Of a stretch of 64,000 bases of DNA, positions 49,001 through 58,520 are shown in pieces. This DNA comes from Nannochloropsis oceanica (Eukaryota > Sar > Eustigmatophyceae > Eustigmatales > Monodopsidaceae), in contig CP038129.1 in NCBI GenBank assembly GCA_004519485.1, forward strand, positions 310,001 through 374,000. Reading direction: 5' to 3'. How positions within the stretch are numbered: the first letter of the stretch is position 1; every line of letters begins with the position of its first letter. The notes beneath the pieces are model-generated. The model did no database searches and was not told the origin of the DNA. It worked only from the letters and a program-made list of their open reading frames with translations. The position numbers were made by a program, and so were the translations under genes.

Positions 49001-49320
49001 AAGCCCCACCGTAGTAACTCTGTTAGCACATATTGAAGATGGTCATAAGTAGCAAAATATATTACCATTAAGAGGCCAGCAAATTCACATAAACATTGCA
49101 GTAGCAGTCGTGTTAATTGTATATTTCTCCATCCGCGCAAGTGTCGTGGTGGCTAGTGTGTGCAGAAAACGATGCCTTATGAAATCTCGCACATTTAACT
49201 GAAATAATTTTCCCCTCTGTATTTGAGAAATACATCAAACGGCCACAGGAAAGATTGGGGAGAGTAAAGCTCTTAGCAATAGCGCTCGAAGATGTTACCT
49301 AGCAAAAATCTGCAGAAGCT
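46046..49320. other. Unassigned region with degenerate coding-like stretches
   Basis: Plus-strand stretches at 47160-47345 (GECRLTGIFQGNFRHEGCKQ) and 47460-47700 (FINPDQTKQLFSAL, then an acidic end) look like worn coding sequence, but the frames do not join and no family is certain. A C13 homopolymer lies at about 48166-48178. The remainder is spacer. Confidence 0.35.
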
Positions 49321-49325
49321 TCCTT

Positions 49326-50257
49326 GTGTATTTCGCGGCGATCACGGACATGTGTTCGTATTTCAGCCCTTCTGCTCTGACAGAAGCTCACTTAGATGAC
49401 AAGAATATCCCCACAGCTCTCCGAGAATCAGAGATTTGGCGCATGGTTCAAGACGATGAACCTTTTCAAGATATCGTCTTGGCAAGTCCTACTTACTACC
49501 ATGTGGCCAACCCTCATCACTCGGATGGCATTCTGTAGTACGTGTCCTCTTATGCCGGTGAGCAAGCCGTCACAAAAGTTTCCCATCATGTAATCTCGGC
49601 TAATGAATGCGACGGCCTTGTGCTGGATATAGGGGCGAATACGGGTTTCTATAGCATGTTGCCCCTATCTGAGGAGTGCGAAGGGGTAACTACTTTCGAT
49701 CCGCAGCCGAGCTGTGTCCGCTACATTGAACACGCGTTTGTCCGAAAAGGGTTCAAAAATGGGGTCATCATACCACACCTTGTGGGTCACATCGCGGGAC
49801 AAACTATCAAGCTAGACGTAAGCTTCAATTGCGCCGGTAGATGTCCTGTCCAACAGCACGAAGCTGAGAATGTCGATCCCGGTAATATTGTTGACGTGAG
49901 AATGATTACCTTGCACTTCCGGACGACCTCCGTATTTCATTGGCCAAAGTCGACACCGAGGGGGGAGAATATCGAGTTCTGCTGTCCATGAAATCTTTTT
50001 TGGAGCGCGATCGGGTACAAAACGTCATTTTAGAAAAAACGTTGATGTGGTGGGCACCGATTTATGGTTTGAACGATCGCAAGCTGGTAATCGATCAATT
50101 TGTCAAACTCGTCTCGAAATAGAATTTCAATTGCTGGGCCCTAGACATTTCTTCCATTTGGTCAACCAACAATTTCTATACCAAAGACAACATCACTAGC
50201 TTGGCGGCGAAAATCGATTCTACTTATCAGACTGATTTGGACGAATTCTGTCAGTGA
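49326..50257 (+). pseudogene. FkbM-type methyltransferase relic
   Basis: Translated pieces follow the Methyltransf_21/FkbM family: LVLDIGANTGFYSM (SAM-binding loop), TFDPQPSCVRYIE, then in a different frame LRISLAKVDTEGGEYRVLL (the K-x-D-x-EGGE motif) and VILEKT. A stop falls before the SAM-binding block (after SDGIL) and the frame shifts between the two blocks near 49900, with no convincing intron to explain it. FkbM enzymes O-methylate sugars and are common in surface-polysaccharide loci. It appears to be a recently broken host gene, or one with unrecognised introns. Confidence 0.6.
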
Positions 50258-51880
50258 AGCCTTGTGGTTGGCAGCGACAAAACGAAACGGGGATCTTGCA
50301 ATCGACTACCGCTTTGTAAAACTTATTCTCATATATCTTGTATGTGTGCTCAAAAGCTTTCCGACTACGAAGTGTTGCAGATAGGCGGACACAACTGGTA
50401 GGCTCCTGACAGCGTTGCTAGTGCACGACGAGGCACCAGAGCCTTCTTCTGGCGACAAGTCAGAAATCCTATAAGTGTGCGTGTGTGAGGGTGTATTTTG
50501 TCCGTGAGCAAACAGTCGTGGTACTGGCCTCTAGAAGCAAAAAGTCCAAAAGTCGACACCACATCGATGTCTGAGTCGCGTCACGTCGACGTGACGCGTC
50601 GATGTTTGACGCGTCAAACTCAACCCTGGTTTGCCCCCCTCGTGTCCTTGTGCTTTAGCAGCCTTTCATGCATGTACCATTGCGTGCGCAGCGCATCAAA
50701 GGAACGTTATGCTCTCTTGCATTGACTGTGGCTAACAGCGGAGGGTAGGGGCGCTTTAGTGACTTGTGGGGGAGCGACATAAACAGTCATCATTTTCTTC
50801 TTTCTTCTCTATTCTTCCCACTCATGCACACACATGTCAACTCAAGCAAACGACGATTCCTGTCAACCTGGTAGCCAGCATGTCAACGAGGGCCAAGAGT
50901 TAGTTTGACTCTGACTCGGACCCTAGCACCAATTCCCCGGATGCAGACACGAATGGCTCGAGGAGCAACCAGTCAGCAATCGATAGTGACCGGGCCGCGG
51001 GTGGGGGAAAGGAACGTGCCACCAGACAGCAGACCACCAAAGCTTCCCCTTTCCAAAACTCCACTCGAACCCTTACATTTACGCGTTGTTTTTATACCTG
51101 AGTAGGTGATGATGTGGCTGTGGAAGTAATGTGTCCGTGCATTTGTCTCTCCACTCTTCCTTACCACATCCTCAGTGGTGGATGGTCCCATTGACCACAC
51201 AGATGAAATTCTCGAGCATTGCCGCGTGAATTGATTCTCCCCCTTTGATCTTAACGGGCTGCAACCCTACGTCATTTTGCTTCCCTCTAACAACTGATTT
51301 CCCCCCCCATCCCCACCCCTGAGCCCTCTTTCCTCTACGACAAAGTCCTCTGTGAGAGGGCGACAGGGGCCAAAGCGAGGACCCGCAGAAGTGGAGGAAA
51401 GCATGCCCGAAGGTTGGGACAAAGATTGAGATATATGTGAGGGAGGAGAGCGCCCCCCCCCCCCCCCCTCGGCCTCCCTTCTCTAGTCCTTCTCGATTTC
51501 AGCCGTGGGCAGTAGGCGATCGAGGGGTATGAGGATGACCTCCTCACCTCCTGCCAATTGCACAAGGAGCAAAGTTGGTGGGCAAACGAAAGATGTAAGT
51601 GGACGAGGGAAAGGAATGGAATTGTATAAGATGTTTCTATTTATCTGCGTATGAAGGTGGTATGTCATTTTTGAAAAGGTACGGTTGTGGAAGGGGAACA
51701 TCACGAATACTTATCACACTCCTCGTTGTTGGGTGAGATGATCTGGCTGGGTGAATTTTGTCTTGGAGCTCACCTATTGAACAAACGAAATGAAAGAAAT
51801 GCGGTGGTGGTCAATTTACTACCCATGTGCTTTACTTTTACGTTTACGTGTTAGTACCATGTACACCATATGAAATTGTC
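50258..51880. other. Intergenic, no gene seen; two palindromes and a poly-C run
   Basis: Perfect palindromes occur at 50578-50597 and 50604-50619. A C-run of about 16 lies near 51453-51469. Short ORFs are unconvincing. Confidence 0.45.
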
Positions 51881-53440
51881 ATCGAGTACCTGTCATGCCG
51901 TGTCGAAGAGCTCATGGGCATGTGACCTCCGCCGTGCGTGCCGTGGGGCAGAAAAATTTTCCTCCAGGGTTGGCGATTCTCCCCCGAAGTAGTAAACCGT
52001 TTGATTACCCCCATGCAGGCAAGTATGTACATTTGTTAATATGGTACAGACCAGATGCAGCTTGCCCAACGGAGAAACACCCACCTGCATGTGTGGCACG
52101 AAAATCAAACGGCGCCAAAGCGAAAATATGCGATCGAACGTCCATTCAATGCAGACGCGCGCCCGTCCGAGGTTGCCATTGTGAGTGAGATCCTCTGGTG
52201 TGAAAGGTCTATTGCGGTCGTGCGACGTGACATGAAAAGCTCTCGTGCATTGACCACGGTAAGCCGGCTCACCCAAAGCTGCGGATGCTCTCCCCACACG
52301 TGCATTGATACGGATCATCGCTCTGAAGTTACAGGCGATATCCTACATCGCGGCGTCATTGCGTACACTAGGAAGAGGACCATAGCACGACTCGACGAGT
52401 CCCACTGAGGACACTACTCCTTGGAATTTGATCCCGTGATATTTGTAGTCCCCGTTGTAGTACCGTTCCTGGTGCCTGGTAGGATAACAAACCCTCTTGC
52501 AGGTGAGGACGGTGAATGTGTGGAAAGAGTGTGAGAGGGATGGGCCAGTGTGGCCCATGGAGGGGTACGACAAGGAACAACCAGGGCGACGGGGACATAC
52601 GGCAAAACGTTCACTCCATCAATGCAAAGATAGGATTCGCAGGCAGACAGATCCACCGGGTTTGCTTTCGTGCCCAAGAATGTGCAGTACTCCACCATCT
52701 TGTTTGACAAACGTTCCTCGTTCAAGTCCAAAAGGAAGGCCCATTGGTCAAACAAGTACTCCAGCATGTGGTCGGTCCATTTTGTTGTTTGCATACGGTC
52801 ATATCCGTACAACTTTTCCATCGTACCTCGCACAGAGTAGAGATGGGAATTGCGGCCAAGAAGCATCACAAATACCATCCCTTCACATATTTTTGGCATC
52901 CTGTCCATGTTGACAGGCGGGCGATGAGGTAAACGGTAGGAGAGGGGGAGAGCGGGTGAGCCATTTATGGGTCAAGAACTACAGCGTATGCCTTTAGGAA
53001 GATTAGCATGTGCAAGACAGTAATTATTGGCCATGAGCGCTTACCCTTCTACTCGACAACTGCATCAATGCGGAGTCTGGGGAGCATGTGCACCACACCT
53101 GCTCCTTGGTAAACCGGTGCATTTTCAGGAAGAAATCATCGGAAAAGTCTTCGAAGAGCTGCGGCAATTTACGAGTGCGTTTGGATCTAGATTGCAAGAT
53201 GCACCGGGTAGCTAGTAGTCGTCAAAGAAGCTCATGTACAGAAGGACCACAAAGATTACGAGGTCTTCATCATCCACATCCATCAAGTGTTGGTCCATGT
53301 TGGACAAACCAAGCGTACTCTGCCTTAGCAAACACCTCGAGACAATGCTGTGTATGTGATCGGAATTGTGTGAGGAAAGAGGGAGGAAGTGGTCGTGAAG
53401 GACATCGTATGGGCAAGTAAATGCCTTGGATGTGAGCATT
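51881..53440 (-). mobile_element. Degraded Harbinger/PIF-like DNA transposase
   Basis: Minus-strand pieces in order are MDQHLMDVDDEDLVIF (53.2-53.3 kb), RSKRTRKLPQLFEDFSDDFF (53.1 kb) and ACESYLCIDGVNVLP (first catalytic Asp, 52.6 kb). Then come YYNGDYKYHGIKFQGVV (52.4-52.5 kb), LGEPAYRG and the RARVCIEWTFDRIFSLWRRL block with the catalytic Glu (52.1-52.3 kb). This is the DDE_Tnp_4-type order. The second Asp position reads Glu in LGEPAY. Frames change between pieces (for example after SFFDDY), so the gene is broken or has unresolved introns. Terminal repeats were not found. Confidence 0.7.
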
Positions 53441-53698
53441 AAAATAGTGTATCGGAAGGTAGGGTAAGAAGCATGGCACGCACCTCCGCGAAGCGACCAT
53501 CATATAGAATTGGGAAGGACACTTTGTGATTTAAAGCTGATGCATGGGTCCTACTGTGATATTTGTACGCGTGTGGTCGCGTTTGTACGTGTAAGGGAGG
53601 GAAGTGATGTATGGGTTAGGATTAGATCATGGGGCTCCCATCCTTCCTTTCTCACTAAGTATTTGCTTAATGTGCAATATATCAGGGCGCTTCCTCAC

Positions 53699-54640
53699 TC
53701 ACGCTACACGTCCACCATCCTCCTTGCTCTGCCAATCTACTACAGCGGTGCATAGCGTCTCGTAAGTCTGCTGGCCGTGGGTGCCTTTATGACTAGCTTT
53801 TGCCCACTGCACGACGTCTTGGATGCGGTCCACCAACTCCGAATTCAGCCTGTCGTCTTCCTTGTAGTACAGGGTGACATCGGCCTTGAATGCATCTATG
53901 TTTACTGCCCTCCTCGTCAACAGTCCCCACACGCGATCAAAATATTTCATGCTTTAGCTGGCCACGAAAAGAATTGATTTGGCAAGGACGTCCGCCCTTT
54001 GGTAAATCGTAGACCTACATATTTCCGTTTTATCCTCTTCAATGTCTCCTATCACCACACATACTTTCATCTTCGTCTTAGCAGCCTTCAGCTGCTGGAT
54101 GTAGCGCTTGGCATTGTCGAGGGCAGCCTTGTTTCCTGGGCTAGGTGCATGTACCTCCCCCTTTAAATCGCCGCCTTCTCTTCCATACCCTTCAAATGTT
54201 GCACCTCTGATTGAAGATCTTTCTTCTTCCTTTCGTCATTGACGCTCTTTTCCTTCCACTTATCCCGCTCCCTCCTCACCTCCAGAATGTGAACCTTGAG
54301 AGTATCCACTTGCTGGCGGGTTTTATGAAGGGAAGCGTTGTACTTTCCTCCCTCCGGGCTCGCTCAGTAATTCGTGGGTCGTTCTTCTTCCGCATTGCAT
54401 CTAGCTCGATCTCCTTCTCCTTCAGCACTCTCGCAATCTCCAATCTTAAGTTCGTATCGGCGATGATGGCGTAATTGCTGCGCTGCTCCCTCCTCCACAT
54501 CTCCACGTCCCCTTCCAAGCGTTTTACGCGAGCCGCTGCCATCTTGGATGCTGCCCGGCTCGCCGCCGCAAGCACCTCATCCTTCGTCATTTCTAAGGCG
54601 TCTTTTGCCTCGATGATCCTCTCACATACCCTCAATGCCT
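53699..54640 (-). other. Coiled-coil coding-like exons, possibly the transposon's second protein
   Basis: Minus-strand stretches 54276-54635 (MRVCERIIEAKDALEMTKDE onward, long charged helix), 54010-54150 (ALDNAKRYIQQLKAAKTKMK) and 53699-53950 (MKYFDRVWGLLTRRAVNIDA) look coding and could be exons of one protein. Harbinger elements usually carry a second, DNA-binding gene, but no Myb-like motif is visible here. The identity is open. Confidence 0.35.
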
Positions 54641-55008
54641 CCAGTACCTTTCTGAATCCTTGGGGAGAATAGTTGTTATAGGGAAGTCGGAGGTGGAAGA
54701 AGACAAAGTAAACTTCCGAAAAGAAAATAAGTAAAATGAAAATATAGAAGGATAGTCACACCTTAAAAAAAGACGCAACCATTCCTCATTTATTCGATTT
54801 CGATGTCCGTGTCTGATAATGTCTCTTGCCAATAATTGGAGAGGAGTCCCCCTCCAGTGGCTGCAAGTCAGTGAAAGCAGCCGAGAAAGAATGATGCCCC
54901 TCCGCTTCCCCACTGTCGTCCCGGATGTGACAAGCATATGAAGTGCATGCTTGTAAAGCTTGTAATCCTATTTCAGTCACTCATGGTTGAACCATCGCTC
55001 CTCTTTCT

Positions 55009-57945
55009 CTCAATGTCGTCCCAGATTATATCGTCAGGCGCTACTGCTGCTGCCCATGGCAGCTTGATGTCAGGCTGGCCGGGCGGCAAGACCGCGCGGT
55101 ATTATTATCGTCGCGTCTATCCTAAAAAAGGAAAGTAACTCATGAGCGATTGAAATACAGAATGTGTCTGCCTCAATACGATGGAACCACAATTGATAAA
55201 ACTAGATTTGATAGAAGAGTGACAAAGAGTGAAGAAGGTAGAGTCTGACTGATCTTCTCGTCATAATTCTGCGGCTCGATCATGAGATCTTAACCTGAAT
55301 TTGATTTTCGCTGTTGAAAAGACTTGCGATCGATGCTCTTTGCTATGAGATGACTTTGCGATCGACTTCTCTTCACCCATTCACCCTCCCTTTAAACCCT
55401 TCTGAACCCCTTAAAACATCATCGTGTCAAACAGCTCGATTCGTGTTCGAAATTGGGCGTCCGAGTTTGGAAATCGAAATATCAAACTAGTTGGAAGGCA
55501 TATTTTTTGCCGGGCTATTGGTATTTGCCTTCATCATGTGGCGGTCGAAATGTGTGGTGGCATATGCTTTTGCATTACACTTCTTCGCCTTTGTTCTCAT
55601 TGGAAAAATGATTCATTTGGAAGAAGGAGATTTTTTTCTACCAGCAAAATTTCTTGAGAGGACTTATGAGCCCACTTTGGCGGTGGGACAAGAGAAAAAA
55701 GTGATCGCTGCCTACTTTCCTCAGTTTCATGAATTCGAAGAGAATAACCAATTTTGGGGAAAAGGCTTCACAGATTTCTCCAATGTCGCAAAGGTTCACC
55801 AAAATCGGTACGGTCAGGCAATTATTAGGCCTGCCGAACGAATGGGCTTCTATGACTTGATGTCATCCAGCCAAAGGCGTTTCCAGGGGGAGCTAGCAAG
55901 GAAGTATAATATTCATGGATTTGCCATATACCATTACTGGTTCGGCACCAAAGCTATCATGGAAAAGCCACTGGAAATGATGCTCTTAGACGGCTACCCT
56001 GACATTCCTTTCTGTCTAACTTGGGCAAACGAGCCCTGGACGCGACAGTGGGATGAAAAGGACGGGTCAGAAATTCTCCTCAATCAGACTTACGACCGAG
56101 AAACCTGGAAGCCTCACTTTGACTGGCTTTTACCCTATCTAGAGCATACAAATTATTTGAAATACAAGGGCCTACCAATCATCCTAATTTACAAAGCGGA
56201 CGATATTCCCGATTTGGAACAAATGATAAGTCAGTGGAAAACGTGGGCGAGGAATGCAAATTTGACGGGCCTCCACGTGATACAAATCAATGGTGTAGGC
56301 TGGAATGGATCGTCTTCTTGGGAATTGCAGCCAGGAATGGATTCTCTGGTCGAATTCTTCCCAAATTACATTTCGGCGTCCGGCTCTACTATGAACAACC
56401 TTGTGAGCACCCAAAAAAAGGCAGACAGTTACTTCTACGGCGCTTCCGCTGCCTTTGACAATTCTCCTAGATACTCCGACCCTACCGCTGGTGCTACGAT
56501 CTATCCATTTCATCCGTCACATTTGTATTTCTGGCTCCGTCAAAATCTGGCCAGGACGGAGCCTGGTGGATTTGTGTTTTTAAATGCATGGAATGAGTGG
56601 GGACAGGGGTCTGCCATTGAGCCAAGCATCCAATGGGGTAGGCGATGGCTTGAAGCCATCCAAAGAGCTGTCTCCGATGAACAGCGAGGCCATGTATCAA
56701 AAACCACGCCTGACGGTTATGTGAGCTCTGTGCCTTTGGAGGAGAACCCTGGTATGCCTGTAAGCCATAAGGCGACACAAGATAGAGTGTGTATTATCGT
56801 CCGCACCTATAAGATCCATGCAACAGGCATCTACAACATCCATCAAATGCTCAACACTTTGCTTGCTTTGAACCACAAAAACTGGAGAGCTTTCATCGTC
56901 AATACAGATGTAACTCCATTTGAGGATCTGCACACTATCCTTGACCAATATAAACATAAAGGAAAGATTGAAATTTCTCCCCTAACTGCCACTAGGAGCT
57001 TTGCAGATGACCCTAATTCGGCCTATGATATGACAGATAGAGCCATAGAGCACCACTGTGGTTCTAGCAAGGAGTTCAAATGGCTACTAGTCACTAACGG
57101 AGACAATTGGTACACTCCCGATGCTTTGGATTTCCTTCCTAATAATGTCGATCTTGTCTTAATGAATTTTTATTCACGATACTCGATCATGAGTGCAATT
57201 GTGTGGACAAATGCCCCGGACGATCAGGCGTGCTGCGAAAGGCTTCAAAACTATCAATGCATGGTAGCCGATCTCAAAATGGGCCACATTGATCTTGGCG
57301 CAGTGATATTTAATTATCAGAAATATCATAAAGAGCACATCTCTTTTTCAACATTTAATGAACAGTCCGATACTCAATGTGGTGTGAAAAATGGCGGCTG
57401 CCACGATGGCCTCCTGCTCGAGTATTTGAAACAAAATAAATGGTCCTATAGTGGTCTTCCTGTTGATGTATGCACCATGTATCACAATTCAAACCCCAAA
57501 AGCTGTGAGCTTGTTGGTGGGACATGGTTCGACACAATGGATCTGAGTGAAATGGGCTGTTACTATGGGAACATACTACCCGTGCCGCTGGAATCCGTGA
57601 ACTATCAGGCATATATGGTAGCTCATGCAGCGTGCGTGTGTTAATTTCACTCTACCTGGGTCCCTGGAAATCGTGGATTATCAGGCATCAATGGTGGTAT
57701 CCTATAAAGCTTCGTATGGTGATCTATATTTACAAACTACAGGGGTTATGTAAAGTTTAAGCAAATATTAGGGTACCTCACCTCGTTTGATACGCCTCAT
57801 TCCTTGTTTTTCCAGTTAAAGTATTTCTTTTCGCATAGCTGACAGGACTTCTTCAGTCCCTCTCTCATTCCTCTTGTTTACAACCCCGACACATAATCGT
57901 TTCTCTTGTCGTCCTGTTCTTCCACTATTTGTCGTGTTTTACACC
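55009..57945 (+). repeat. Inverted segmental duplication, right arm
   Basis: Inverted copy of 16750-19703. The left border lies next to the region of the degraded Harbinger element. It preserves about 500 bp of upstream DNA, including a tract of CCCTTTAAACCCTTCTGAAC. Confidence 0.85.
55536..57644 (+). CDS. WbsX (GH99-like) - glycosyltransferase fusion protein, copy 2
   Basis: Single exon of 702 residues from MWRSKCVV; the signal-anchor, WbsX domain (LTWANEPWTRQWD, FLNAWNEWGQGSAIEP) and C-terminal transferase domain are as in the copy at 17069-19174. I count about four substitutions over the first 560 residues (for example MSSSQ for MSPSQ, ARNANL for ARKANL) but roughly 30 in the last 140, including YSIMSAIVWTNAPDD for YSIWGGISSTNTPHD and one inserted residue in CGVKNGGCHDG. 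Both copies stay open, so both may be functional with different acceptor preference. The upstream region is shared, so expression signals are likely the same. Confidence 0.8.
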   Translation: MWRSKCVVAYAFALHFFAFVLIGKMIHLEEGDFFLPAKFLERTYEPTLAVGQEKKVIAAYFPQFHEFEENNQFWGKGFTDFSNVAKVHQNRYGQAIIRPAERMGFYDLMSSSQRRFQGELARKYNIHGFAIYHYWFGTKAIMEKPLEMMLLDGYPDIPFCLTWANEPWTRQWDEKDGSEILLNQTYDRETWKPHFDWLLPYLEHTNYLKYKGLPIILIYKADDIPDLEQMISQWKTWARNANLTGLHVIQINGVGWNGSSSWELQPGMDSLVEFFPNYISASGSTMNNLVSTQKKADSYFYGASAAFDNSPRYSDPTAGATIYPFHPSHLYFWLRQNLARTEPGGFVFLNAWNEWGQGSAIEPSIQWGRRWLEAIQRAVSDEQRGHVSKTTPDGYVSSVPLEENPGMPVSHKATQDRVCIIVRTYKIHATGIYNIHQMLNTLLALNHKNWRAFIVNTDVTPFEDLHTILDQYKHKGKIEISPLTATRSFADDPNSAYDMTDRAIEHHCGSSKEFKWLLVTNGDNWYTPDALDFLPNNVDLVLMNFYSRYSIMSAIVWTNAPDDQACCERLQNYQCMVADLKMGHIDLGAVIFNYQKYHKEHISFSTFNEQSDTQCGVKNGGCHDGLLLEYLKQNKWSYSGLPVDVCTMYHNSNPKSCELVGGTWFDTMDLSEMGCYYGNILPVPLESVNYQAYMVAHAACVC

Positions 57946-57961
57946 CTGGCTCCTCCACGGA

Positions 57962-58288
57962 CTATTCACGCGAAAGTTTCTTTATCTCCGACAAAAATGG
58001 CGACAAATACTTTATATTGCCTCCATGCGGACCAATTAAAACGCAGCACTCATATATGTTCTGTTCCTTTTTCCACATGGGATTGTTGTGAGTTGGGCCA
58101 GGAGTTAAATTGACATGGCTAAACCCTTCGTCCATTGGAAGCCAAACTTTGAGGCTTGATAATTTGGAATGATTCCCTAACCACCTGCTATGCCCGTTCT
58201 TTCTCTCTAGTAAAGAGGGGTTGAAACTCTTACCCAGAGCGCTCCTATAAATTTTTCTCAGATGTTCCGTTCGCCATCCCATTGGCAT
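57962..58288 (-). other. Coding-like ORF, unrecognised
   Basis: A 108-codon minus-strand ORF (MPMGWRTEHLRKIYRSALGK onward, with VLIGPHGGNIKYLSPF) has protein-like composition and may be a transferase fragment or terminal exon. No family could be assigned, and no partner exon was found upstream. Confidence 0.3.
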
Positions 58289-58520
58289 ACATATGTTAAC
58301 AAGGAAAAAACAATAAGAAAAAGTTATCTCATGTTGGGTTTTTTCCGATTTGGTAACCTCCCTACCCTCCTCGAGCTCGAAACAAAAATGACCAAAAAGA
58401 CGCCAAGAACGTATAAATCATTGCTTCATTCTCCCTGAACAAGTTTATTTACATATACTCTATAAATGGTGCCGCTGCTGTCTTCCCCTCCTCAGTCAAT
58501 ATGCAGAGTTCCTGGCCCTG

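Noticed and set aside
55491-55535. Upstream extension of the WbsX genes beginning at TTG
   Set aside because: The ATG at 55536 (19174 in the other copy) leaves an intact signal-anchor; a TTG start is not expected in a nuclear gene. The same reasoning set the starts at 8887, 14601, 38692 and 44225.
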